Positions 5,961-12,238 of a stretch of 15,975 nt of DNA are shown one piece after another. The stretch's first letter is position 1, and the number at the start of each line of letters is the position of its first letter. The translations under genes and the position numbers were made by a program. Origin of the DNA: an uncultured Collinsella sp. (lineage in GTDB: Bacteria; Actinomycetota; Coriobacteriia; Coriobacteriales; Coriobacteriaceae); NCBI GenBank assembly GCA_900551205.1, contig URUW01000013.1:1-15975 (forward strand). The letters are read 5' to 3'. The notes under the pieces are model-generated. The model did no database searches and was not told where the DNA came from. It saw only the letters and a program-made list of their open reading frames with translations.

Positions 5961-6914
5961 ATGGAACCTAAGCAGTACTATATCGGCATCGACGTCGGCG
6001 GCACTTCGGTTAAGGAGGGCCTGTTCGACGAGGACGGCAACCTGCTTGCCAAGGCCAGCGTGCCCACGCCTCCCATCGTTGATGCTGCGGGCTTTGCCGC
6101 GGTGACCGAGGCTATCGACCAGGTGGTCGCCAAGGCGCAGATCCCGCGTGCCTTTGTGGCGGGCATTGGCCTGGCCGTTCCGTGCCCCATTCCGGCTTCG
6201 GGCGATGCCAAGGTCAAGGCCAACATTGCCATCAACCTGCCCGAGCTTAGGATCGCCATCCAGGAGCACTGCCCCGACGCGGTCGTTAAGTACGAGAACG
6301 ATGCCAACGCCGCTGCCATGGGCGAGGCCTGGCTCGGTTCTGCCAAGGGCGTGCAGAACGTGGTGATGGTCACCATCGGTACCGGCGTGGGCGGCGGCGT
6401 TATCGTCAACGGCGACGTGGTGTCGGGCGTTGTGGGCGCCGGCGGCGAGATTGGCCACATGTGCCTGAACCCCGAAGAGGAGCGCACCTGCGGCTGCGGC
6501 GGCCATGGCCACCTGGAGCAGTATTCCAGCGCCACCGGCGTGGTGAGCAACTACCTTGCCGAGTGCAAGAAGGCAGGCGTCGAGCCCATCGAGCTCACCG
6601 GGCCTTCTGATTCCAAGGACGTGTTCCAGGCCTGCCGCGAGGGTGACAAGCTCGCGCTGGCAGCTGCCGATACCATGGCCGACTATCTCGGCCGCGCCCT
6701 GGCGCTTATTGCCAACGTGGTCGATCCCGAGATGTTCCTGATCGGCGGCGGTGCTTCCGCTTCGGCCGATGTCTACCTCGACAAGGTCCGCGAGCACTTT
6801 AAGCAGTACGCGCTCTCCGCCTCGCGCGAGACGCCCATTAAGGTCGCTTCGCTCGGCAACGACGCCGGCATCATCGGTGCCGCTTACGTAGCCCTGCGCG
6901 CCGCCGGCAAATAG
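5961..6914 (+). CDS. ROK-family sugar kinase, probable glucokinase
   Basis: Phosphorylates a free hexose, most likely glucose, with ATP. The 317-aa length is standard. Residues 9-20 (GIDVGGTSVKEG) are the N-terminal phosphate-binding motif, and Asp114 in ENDANAA is the predicted catalytic base. Gly-rich TIGTGVGGG lies at 138-146. The ROK zinc region starts at GGEIGH (His166) and continues into TCGCGGHGHLE (176-186). Here Cys177 and Cys179 are present but the third cysteine of the usual CxCGxxGCxE pattern is His184. Start chosen at ATG 5961, behind AAAGGTGG with 6-base spacing; upstream in-frame codons run through a hairpin. It is transcribed separately from the PTS operon but is well placed to phosphorylate the glucose released by the GH1 enzyme. 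Other ROK substrates (fructose, N-acetyl sugars, allose) are possible, though the lack of a DNA-binding domain excludes a ROK repressor. Confidence 0.88.
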   Translation: MEPKQYYIGIDVGGTSVKEGLFDEDGNLLAKASVPTPPIVDAAGFAAVTEAIDQVVAKAQIPRAFVAGIGLAVPCPIPASGDAKVKANIAINLPELRIAIQEHCPDAVVKYENDANAAAMGEAWLGSAKGVQNVVMVTIGTGVGGGVIVNGDVVSGVVGAGGEIGHMCLNPEEERTCGCGGHGHLEQYSSATGVVSNYLAECKKAGVEPIELTGPSDSKDVFQACREGDKLALAAADTMADYLGRALALIANVVDPEMFLIGGGASASADVYLDKVREHFKQYALSASRETPIKVASLGNDAGIIGAAYVALRAAGK

Positions 6915-7073
6915 CCGGTGCGGGGGCAGGTGGTGAAAGGGGGACAGGCTTCGTCCCTGACCTCGCCTCAGCGCTTGCCCCAAATTGTGCCGCGACCCTT
7001 CCGTCTCATAAGGTTCGGCGTCAGCGTGCTACCATAGCTACGTCCAAGTACACATATCAAGTGGAGGATATCC

Positions 7074-7997
7074 ATGGCAAACGTTCTTGTCTTTGGTCAC
7101 CAGAACCCCGATAACGACGCCATCATGAGCGCCGTCGTCCTGTCCCAGCTGCTCAACCAGGTTGAGTATGCCGGCAACACCTACGAGGCCTGCGCCCTTG
7201 GTCAGCTTCCGGCCGAGTCCGCCAAGCTGCTTGCCGACGCCGGCATTGCCGAGCCCCGCGTGATCGAGTCCGTCGAGGCCGGCCAGCTCGTCGTCCTCAC
7301 CGACCACAACGAGTCCGCCCAGTCTGTCGCCGGCCTTAAGGACACCACGGTCTTTGGCGTCGTCGATCATCACCGCATCGGCGATTTCGAGACCGCCGGC
7401 CCGCTGCACTACATCTGCCTGCCCTGGGGTTCCAGCTGCACCATCGTCACCAAGCTCGCCGGCGTGCTCGGCGTTGAGCTTTCCGACGTCCAGGCCAAGC
7501 TGCTGCTCTCGGCCATGATGACCGACACGCTCATGCTCAAGAGTCCCACCACCACCGATGTCGACCGCGCTGTCGCCGCCAAGCTCGGCGAGCAGGTGGG
7601 TGTCGACCCGGTCAAGTTTGGCATGGAGGTCTTCCTCACCCGTCCGTCCGGCTCCTTCACCGCAGCCGAGATGGTCGGCAACGACATCAAGATGTTCGAG
7701 CCCGCCGGCAAGAAGCTGCTCATCGGCCAGTACGAGACCGTCGACAAGAGTCGTGCGCTCGGCATGATCGACGAGATCCGCGAGGCCATGCGCGCCTACG
7801 CCGCCGAGAAGGGCGCCGACGGTATTGTCCTGTGCATCACCGACATCATGGAGGAGGGCTCGCAGGTCCTGCTCGAGGGCGAGACCGAGGCCGCTCAGAA
7901 GGGCCTGGGCATTGCCGATGAGCACGACGGCGTCTGGATGCCGGGCGTCCTCTCCCGTAAGAAGCAGGTCGCTGCCCCCATCATGGCCGCCTGCTAG
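7074..7997 (+). CDS. ppaC: Manganese-dependent inorganic pyrophosphatase (family II, DHH)
   Basis: Hydrolyses pyrophosphate to two phosphates in the cytosol, pulling biosynthetic reactions forward. The 307-aa protein is a complete family II enzyme without inserted CBS domains. The DHH domain shows the metal-binding motifs FGHQNPDND (His9, Asp13, Asp15), LTDHNE (Asp77) and VVDHH (Asp98-His99-His100). The C-terminal DHHA2 domain ends with SRKKQ at 294-298, the substrate-binding signature of this family. Translation starts at ATG 7074 after GTGGAGG with 6-base spacing. TACCAT at 7030-7035 could be the -10 box. The gene stands alone: a clear terminator follows, and the gap before it (6915-7073) shows no gene, only partial GC-rich symmetry such as GGGAC/GTCCC near 6943-6960. 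Its codon use matches the neighbours. Confidence 0.97.
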   Translation: MANVLVFGHQNPDNDAIMSAVVLSQLLNQVEYAGNTYEACALGQLPAESAKLLADAGIAEPRVIESVEAGQLVVLTDHNESAQSVAGLKDTTVFGVVDHHRIGDFETAGPLHYICLPWGSSCTIVTKLAGVLGVELSDVQAKLLLSAMMTDTLMLKSPTTTDVDRAVAAKLGEQVGVDPVKFGMEVFLTRPSGSFTAAEMVGNDIKMFEPAGKKLLIGQYETVDKSRALGMIDEIREAMRAYAAEKGADGIVLCITDIMEEGSQVLLEGETEAAQKGLGIADEHDGVWMPGVLSRKKQVAAPIMAAC

Positions 7998-8016
7998 GTT
8001 TAGTTGACCAAACGCC

Positions 8017-8056
8017 ACGACCGGATCGCGGACGCCCCGCGCTCCGGTCGTTTTTT
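8017..8056 (+). terminator. Intrinsic terminator of ppaC
   Basis: ACGACCGGA (8017-8025) pairs perfectly with TCCGGTCGT (8043-8051), enclosing a GC-rich loop that can itself fold. The stem is followed directly by TTTTTT (8051-8056). It begins 19 bases after the ppaC stop. Confidence 0.93.
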
Positions 8057-8264
8057 GTGCACGGCGCCGCGTCGTCTCCCGGACAGGTGCGCCCGTGCCG
8101 TTGAGCAAATAATGTTCAACCTGTGGTTCCGCTTTTCGGCCACGCCTGCGTGCTTGTCGTGCAGGGTAGGCTAGATGCAAGCGTAATACGTTAGAGCGCG
8201 GCGCCGCCATCTGGGCGGGCCGTGCTTTTTTAAGACGGGAGCTTTCCCGTGAAAGGAGCCGCCC
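8057..8264 (+). ncRNA. Structured 5' leader of nhaA (candidate attenuator)
   Basis: This 208-base stretch between the ppaC terminator and nhaA codes for nothing recognisable but is rich in possible stems. These include GCACGG/CCGTGC (8059-8064 with 8093-8098), TTGAGC/GTTCAA (8101-8106 with 8114-8119), CACG-cctg-CGTG near 8141, GCTTG/CAAGC (8153-8157 with 8178-8182), the terminator at 8195-8231 and ACGGGA-gctt-TCCCGT (8235-8250) touching the ribosome binding site. Bases 8062-8071 are exactly complementary to 8197-8206, an arm of the terminator, and 8212-8218 to 8259-8265 at the start codon. I see no convincing promoter. It matches no riboswitch class I can recognise by eye. Confidence 0.4.
8195..8231 (+). 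terminator. Intrinsic terminator inside the nhaA leader
   Basis: AGCGCGGC (8195-8202) pairs with GCCGTGCT (8219-8226), and CCGCC (8204-8208) with GGCGG (8214-8218). The result is a 13-pair stem with one bulged G and one G-U pair. The loop is ATCTG and the stem is followed by TTTTTT (8226-8231). It stops 33 bases before the nhaA ATG, and no gene lies between it and the previous terminator. Confidence 0.8.
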
Positions 8265-9623
8265 ATGGCAGCAACTGAGCAGCTGTTCAATGTTCGTGAG
8301 CGCAAGCGCTTTGAACGTCACGACATTTGGGAGCGCATTGCCGAGAACGGCACGATTTCCGCCGCCGTCATGGTCTTCGCCGCTATCGCCGCCGTTATCT
8401 GCGCCAACACCGATGCCTACGAGGCCATCCATCACTTTTTGGAGACCCCGCTGTATGTGGGTCTGGGCAACCTTACGGCCGGTCTCACCGTTGAGCTTTT
8501 CGTCAACGACTTCCTCATGGCGATTTTCTTTTTGTTGGTGGGCATTGAGCTTAAGTACGAGATGACGGTCGGCGAGCTCAAGAATCCGCGTCAGGCCATG
8601 CTTCCCATGCTGGCGGCCGTGGGCGGTGTCGTCGTTCCCGCCTGTATCTATCTGATCTTTAACCATGCCGGCGCGCACAACGGCTGGGCCATTCCCATGG
8701 CAACCGATATTGCCTTTGCGCTGGGCGTGCTGTCGCTTTTGGGCAATCGCGTGCCCAACGGCGTGCGCGTGTTCTTCTCGACGCTCGCCATCGCCGACGA
8801 CCTGATCTCCATCGCCGCCATCGCCATTTTCTACGGTCAGAGCCCCAATCCGTTTTGGTTGGGCGCCGCCGCGCTTGTGACCTGCGCACTCGTGTGGCTC
8901 AACAAGACGCAGCATTACCGCCTTGCCCCGTATTCGGTACTGGGTCTGCTGTTGTGGTTCTGCATGTTCAAGAGCGGCGTACATGCCACGCTTGCCGGCG
9001 TCATCCTGGCCTTCACCATCCCGGCCAAGTGCGGCGTCAAGCTCGATAGTCTCACCGATTGGCTGGGCGAGTGCCTGCCGCTGCTCGATGACCGCTACGA
9101 CGACGAGGCACACATCCTGGGCCAGCATGACTTTACCGTCTCGACTACCAAGGTCGAGCGCGTCATGCACCGCGTGACCCCGCCGCTCATCCGCATGGAG
9201 TGTCTGATCTCCACGCCGGTCAACTTTGTGATCCTGCCGATCTTTGCGTTCGTGAACGCACAGGTTCGCCTAGTGGGCGTGGACATGAGCACGCTGCTCA
9301 CCGACCCGGTGACGCTCGGCGTGTACTTTGGCATGCTGCTGGGCAAGCCGATCGGTATCTTTGGCATGACGTTTGCCCTGGTTAAGCTTAGGGCCTGCGA
9401 GCTGCCGCGCAATGTCAACTGGCACATGATTGCCGGTGTGGGCATTCTGGGCGGTATCGGCTTTACCATGTCGATTCTCATCAGCGGCCTTGCCTTCCCG
9501 ACGGCCCAGTTTGAGGTTCTTGCAGCCAAGGCCGCTATTCTCGCCGGTTCGGTCACCGCAGCCGTGCTCGGCATGATCTACATGAGCGTGGTCTGCAAGC
9601 ATCCCTCGCCCAAAGACGAGTAA
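8265..9623 (+). CDS. nhaA: NhaA-type Na+/H+ antiporter
   Basis: Inner-membrane antiporter that expels sodium or lithium in exchange for protons, for salt and alkaline-pH tolerance. The protein is 452 aa, somewhat longer than the E. coli protein (388 aa); extra length lies at both ends and in a hydrophilic segment around residues 270-305 with a DDRYDDE cluster. Family motifs in order are VGIELKYEMTVGEL (92-105), WAIPMATDIAFALGVL (141-156) with Asp148, and IADDLISIAAIAIFY (176-190) with Asp178-Asp179. These correspond to the ion-binding Asp133, Asp163 and Asp164 of E. coli NhaA. GVHATLAGV, GKPIGIFG and ILGGIGFTMSILISGLAF follow. Start at ATG 8265 behind GAAAGGAG with about 6-base spacing. A terminator-bearing leader precedes it, suggesting regulation by attenuation. 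Monocistronic: a large non-coding gap follows. Confidence 0.95.
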   Translation: MAATEQLFNVRERKRFERHDIWERIAENGTISAAVMVFAAIAAVICANTDAYEAIHHFLETPLYVGLGNLTAGLTVELFVNDFLMAIFFLLVGIELKYEMTVGELKNPRQAMLPMLAAVGGVVVPACIYLIFNHAGAHNGWAIPMATDIAFALGVLSLLGNRVPNGVRVFFSTLAIADDLISIAAIAIFYGQSPNPFWLGAAALVTCALVWLNKTQHYRLAPYSVLGLLLWFCMFKSGVHATLAGVILAFTIPAKCGVKLDSLTDWLGECLPLLDDRYDDEAHILGQHDFTVSTTKVERVMHRVTPPLIRMECLISTPVNFVILPIFAFVNAQVRLVGVDMSTLLTDPVTLGVYFGMLLGKPIGIFGMTFALVKLRACELPRNVNWHMIAGVGILGGIGFTMSILISGLAFPTAQFEVLAAKAAILAGSVTAAVLGMIYMSVVCKHPSPKDE

Positions 9624-9712
9624 GAGCGCGAAAACCGGCTCCAGAACCGATTCGGGCGCGTTCAAAATGCGGATTCGGGCGGTGCTTGCCGCCTGCCAGA
9701 CACGCCAGTGGT

Positions 9713-9750
9713 CAAAAAACGCCGTTTGTGAGTACTGTCACAAACGGCGT
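9713..9750 (-). terminator. Strong hairpin with T-run on the minus strand
   Basis: ACGCCGTTTGTGA (9719-9731) and TCACAAACGGCGT (9738-9750) are exactly complementary across a 6-base loop. On the minus strand the stem is followed by TTTTTT (complement of 9713-9718), a textbook terminator. On the plus strand only ATCATTTTAG follows, so it may also end nhaA less efficiently, 90 bases after its stop. Confidence 0.82.
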
Positions 9751-9916
9751 ATCATTTTAGGTGCGGAAAATAATGAACAAAGTTATAAGAACTGTACGTT
9801 AATGAGTGACCATCGACTTCCAATTTGGCGCTAGCTGACGGTGATTAGGGAGTTTCAAGTCGAGTTTTGCCGATTTCGACCAAGAAACGCTGCTACTAAA
9901 AAGGTGACAGTACTCA
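9729..9916. repeat. AT-rich non-coding locus framed by a 13-base inverted pair
   Basis: TGAGTACTGTCAC at 9729-9741 recurs exactly inverted as GTGACAGTACTCA at 9904-9916. The left copy forms the apex and 3' arm of the preceding hairpin. The bases between are clearly richer in A and T than all surrounding genes and contain no credible gene on either strand. A weaker internal pair is TCGACTT (about 9813-9819) with AAGTCGA (about 9857-9863). It could be a remnant of a small inverted-repeat element, a small RNA gene ending at the 9713-9750 terminator on the minus strand, or a protein-binding site pair. None of these is proven. Confidence 0.5.
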
Positions 9917-9949
9917 TATTTGCCCTTTTTTGGCCACAAGCCCTAAAAC

Positions 9950-9997
9950 AAGCCTCGCCAGGGTCGGGAAACGGGCCAAATGCCGGCCTCGAGGCTT
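9950..9997 (-). terminator. Possible terminator of the 84-aa gene
   Basis: On the minus strand AAGCCTCG, starting within the stop codon (complement of 9990-9997), can pair with CGAGGCTT (complement of 9950-9957), followed by GTTTTAGGG. The loop is long (32 bases) with internal GGCC symmetry, so the structure is less certain than the others. Confidence 0.4.
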
Positions 9998-10250
9998 ATT
10001 CCACCGTTCCGTAGACGGCGCCCCAGCCGTGGGCGGCCAAGGCGGAGTTGAGCTGGTCGCAAAGTGACTGGCGATCGTAATAGCCGGGCGGCAGCAGGTT
10101 GACGATTTCCATGAGGTCGGGCGCCAGGTCCAAGATTTCGGCCTGTACGATCAGATCCAGGCGGTCGATGGCGTGGCGGTCGTAAAACAGTCCGTCGACC
10201 AGGCGCTGCAAGTCGCCGAATTCCTCGGCCTGAAACGATCCGTACTCCAT
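9996..10250 (-). CDS. Small protein of unknown function (84 aa)
   Basis: I do not recognise this family. The start ATG at 10250 is strongly supported by AAGGAGG a few bases upstream, and the reading frame keeps a sensible composition to a TAA at 9996-9998. The protein begins MEYGSFQAEEFGDLQRLVDG and is acidic. It has two likely helices (about residues 8-20 and 26-50, the latter leucine/isoleucine-rich: DLIVQAEILDLAPDLMEIVN). A PPGYYDRQSLCDQLN segment follows near 53-67, and the end GWGAVYGTVE is compact and aromatic. There is no signal peptide, membrane segment or metal motif. It is transcribed divergently from the aminotransferase gene, 149 bases away, and is the only minus-strand gene between 1745 and the window end. 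It looks like a small cytosolic protein or regulator, but no function can be assigned. Confidence 0.75.
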   Translation of the reverse strand: MEYGSFQAEEFGDLQRLVDGLFYDRHAIDRLDLIVQAEILDLAPDLMEIVNLLPPGYYDRQSLCDQLNSALAAHGWGAVYGTVE

Positions 10251-10352
10251 AGTGCCTCCTTGGGCGCCCCACGCCGGCATGCGCGGCGATTCGTAATTGA
10301 TTGCGATGAACTTAATCTATCACGGCTTCATAACGTTGCGGCGGTGGCGGTC

Positions 10353-10358
10353 TATACT
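10353..10358 (+). promoter_or_regulatory. Candidate -10 box of the aminotransferase gene
   Basis: TATACT at 10353-10358 lies 41 bases before the ATG and matches five of six bases of TATAAT. No good -35 lies at 16-18 bases; TTGCGG (10336-10341) is only 11 bases away. The same TATACTT word precedes the tatA-like gene at 12158. Confidence 0.35.
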
Positions 10359-10399
10359 TAGACGAACTGCAACGTACCGCTTCGCGAAAGGTCGCACCC

Positions 10400-11704
10400 A
10401 TGCAGACGATCTACCAGAAGATGGAAACCACCGAACTCGATACCGCCATCGAGGCGCTCAAGACCGAGGTCGCCGAGGTCAAGGCCAAGGGCCTGGCGCT
10501 CGACATGGCCCGCGGCAAGCCGTCGCCCTCCCAGGTGGACATCTCGCGCCCCATGCTCGATATCCTCAATGCCGACGCCGATCTGCACGACGGCAACGTC
10601 GATTGTTCCAACTACGGCTGCTTTGAGGGCATTCCCTCGGCACGCAAGCTGGCGGGGGAGTTCCTGGGCTGCCCCGCCGAGCAGACGCTTGTGCTGGGTT
10701 CGTCGAGCCTTTTGATCGAGCATGACATCGCCGGCATGTTCTGGCGTTGTGGCTCGTGCGGCAGCGAGCCCTGGGACGCCTACGAGGCCGCGCACGACGG
10801 CAAGAAGGTCAAGTTCCTGTGCCCCGTTCCCGGCTACGATCGCCACTTTGGCATCACCGCCGACTTGGGTATCGAGAACGTCCCCGTCGCGATGACCGAC
10901 AACGGCCCCGACATGGACGAGGTCGAGCGCCTCGTTGCCGCCGACGATTCCATCAAGGGTATCTGGTGCGTGCCCAAGTATTCCAACCCCACGGGCATCA
11001 CCTTTAGCGAGGACACCGTGCGCCGCCTGGTTGAGATGCCCACGGCCGCGCCCGATTTCCGCATCTTCTGGGACAACGCCTACTGCGTGCACGACCTGTA
11101 CGACGAGACCGACGAGCTCGCAAACATCTTTGACCTCGCTCGCGCGGCGGGCACCGAGGATCGCGTGGTGGCCTTTGCCTCGACGTCCAAGATCACCTTC
11201 CCGGGCGCCGGCATCGGCTTTATCGGTGCGAGCCCCGCGGTTATCGCCGAGTTCTCCAAGCGCCTGAAGGCCGGTCTCATCAGCGCCGACAAGCTCAACC
11301 AGCTGCGTCACGTGCGTTTCCTTCCCACCATCGAGGCGGTCAAGGAGCACATGAAAAAGCATGCCGAGTTCCTGCGCCCGCGCTTTGAGGCCGTTGAGCG
11401 TAAACTCACCGAGGGCTTGGGTAACACGGGTTGCGCCACTTGGACTCATCCCCATGGCGGCTACTTTGTGAGTTTCGATGGCCCCGAGGGCTCGGCCCAG
11501 AAGGTCGCCGCGCTTTGTGCCGACCTGGGCGTCAAGCTCACGCCGGCTGGTGCCACCTGGCCTTATGGCAAGGATCCGCGCGACACCAACATCCGCATCG
11601 CGCCGAGCTATCCCACGGTCGAGGACCTGGAGGCTGCGCTCGATGTGCTGGTGCTGGCTGTCAAGCTCGTCGCTGCCGAGCTTGCGCGTGCCGAGCGCGC
11701 CTAA
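10400..11704 (+). CDS. PLP-dependent aminotransferase, Aminotran_MocR type (probable aspartate aminotransferase)
   Basis: Transfers an amino group between an amino acid and a 2-oxo acid using pyridoxal phosphate, in the cytosol. The 434-aa protein has fold type I markers in order: MARGKPSPSQVD (36-47), NYGCFEGIPSARKLAGEFLG (71-90), KYSNPTGITF (193-202), FWDNAYCVHDLY (223-234) and the cofactor lysine Lys264 in STSKITFPGAGIGF. The long N-terminal form with RGKPSP and the DNAYCVHDL active site fits the Aminotran_MocR group. Its actinobacterial members, from Corynebacterium, are annotated as aspartate or alanine aminotransferases. It is not a MocR regulator: there is no GntR DNA-binding domain. 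Start chosen at ATG 10400, with GAAAGG upstream; ATG at codon 8 is a weaker alternative. It stands alone between a divergent small gene and the STAS gene. Substrate is inferred from family. Confidence 0.88.
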   Translation: MQTIYQKMETTELDTAIEALKTEVAEVKAKGLALDMARGKPSPSQVDISRPMLDILNADADLHDGNVDCSNYGCFEGIPSARKLAGEFLGCPAEQTLVLGSSSLLIEHDIAGMFWRCGSCGSEPWDAYEAAHDGKKVKFLCPVPGYDRHFGITADLGIENVPVAMTDNGPDMDEVERLVAADDSIKGIWCVPKYSNPTGITFSEDTVRRLVEMPTAAPDFRIFWDNAYCVHDLYDETDELANIFDLARAAGTEDRVVAFASTSKITFPGAGIGFIGASPAVIAEFSKRLKAGLISADKLNQLRHVRFLPTIEAVKEHMKKHAEFLRPRFEAVERKLTEGLGNTGCATWTHPHGGYFVSFDGPEGSAQKVAALCADLGVKLTPAGATWPYGKDPRDTNIRIAPSYPTVEDLEAALDVLVLAVKLVAAELARAERA

Positions 11705-11770
11705 CGCGTAGGGCCCCGCAAGTCCGCGCCTAGTACTATCCGCACTTTCGATACGTAAAGGAGCGTATAC

Positions 11771-12085
11771 ATGGATTTGGGTATTTCCACCAACCCCACG
11801 CCAGAGCTCTACACCATTAAGGTGACCGGTGAGATCGATATCTCTAACGCCGATAGCCTGCGCAATGCCATCGACCTGGCGCTCGAGCAGCCCACTGAGG
11901 CCGTTGAGCTCGATTTTGCCCAGGTGAGCTACATCGATTCGACGGGCATTGGCGTGCTTGTGGGCGCCGCACACCACGCAGCTGATCATGGTAAGCGTTT
12001 TAGCTGCGTCAACGTGCAGCCCCCGGTGATGCGCGTGGTTCAGCTGTTGGGCGTCGACCAGGAGATTTCGATCACCGCTGCATAA
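11771..12085 (+). CDS. STAS-domain anti-sigma factor antagonist (SpoIIAA/RsbV-like)
   Basis: A 104-aa single-domain protein of the partner-switching type. Unphosphorylated, such proteins bind an anti-sigma kinase and free a sigma factor; phosphorylation on a conserved serine releases them. The core is visible as VTGEIDISNADSLRNAID (18-35), then VELDFAQVSYIDSTGIGVLV (45-64), where Ser57 in the IDSTG loop is the expected phosphorylation site. The C-terminal VNVQPPVMRVVQLLGV matches the family's last helix. ATG 11771 follows AAAGGAG at good spacing, and TACTAT at 11734-11739 may be its -10 box. No anti-sigma kinase, phosphatase or sigma factor gene is adjacent, so the cognate partner must be elsewhere or the protein serves another role. 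The gap of 66 bases after the aminotransferase does not exclude read-through. Confidence 0.92.
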   Translation: MDLGISTNPTPELYTIKVTGEIDISNADSLRNAIDLALEQPTEAVELDFAQVSYIDSTGIGVLVGAAHHAADHGKRFSCVNVQPPVMRVVQLLGVDQEISITAA

Positions 12086-12129
12086 TCTTTGCCCCCAAAA
12101 GGGCGTGCCGTTTGGCATATGTTTGTGAT

Positions 12130-12163
12130 GCGCTCGGACGTTTTGGCGTCCGGGCGCTATACT
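12130..12163 (+). promoter_or_regulatory. Hairpin/dyad abutting the candidate -10 box of the tat-hyp cluster
   Basis: GCGCTCGGACG (12130-12140) pairs with CGTCCGGGCGC (12147-12157) with one T-G pair across a TTTTGG loop. TATACT follows at once (12158-12163) and is a good -10 box 75 bases before the GTG start of the tatA-like gene. As RNA the dyad could end the STAS transcript, but no T-run follows. As DNA it occupies exactly the -35 region, where a dimeric regulator could bind. Confidence 0.45.
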
Positions 12164-12238
12164 TGACCGAATGAATAGACGAGTTCCGGCCGAATGGCGC
12201 GGTGCGGGCTCGACTCACATCGAGCCTTGGAGGTATGT

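Noticed and set aside
6915..7073. Terminator after the ROK kinase gene
   Set aside because: Only short GC-rich symmetries (GGGAC/GTCCC and GGGGCA/TGCCCC) were found, none followed by a T-run, so no terminator is called.
7038..9170. 710-codon minus-strand frame across ppaC and nhaA
   Set aside because: It runs through two well-supported genes, two intrinsic terminators and the non-coding leader, with no start signal or motif.
9763..9792. Nine-codon frame beginning ATGAACAAAG in the AT-rich gap
   Set aside because: It has no good ribosome binding site, no downstream gene on the same strand that it could lead into, and a frame this short occurs by chance.
10400..11704. MocR/PdxR-type transcription regulator
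   Set aside because: The name Aminotran_MocR could mislead: the protein has no N-terminal GntR helix-turn-helix and is a plain aminotransferase-like enzyme.
10358..12118. 586-codon minus-strand frame across the aminotransferase and STAS genes
   Set aside because: Antisense shadow; both plus-strand genes have complete motifs and ribosome binding sites.
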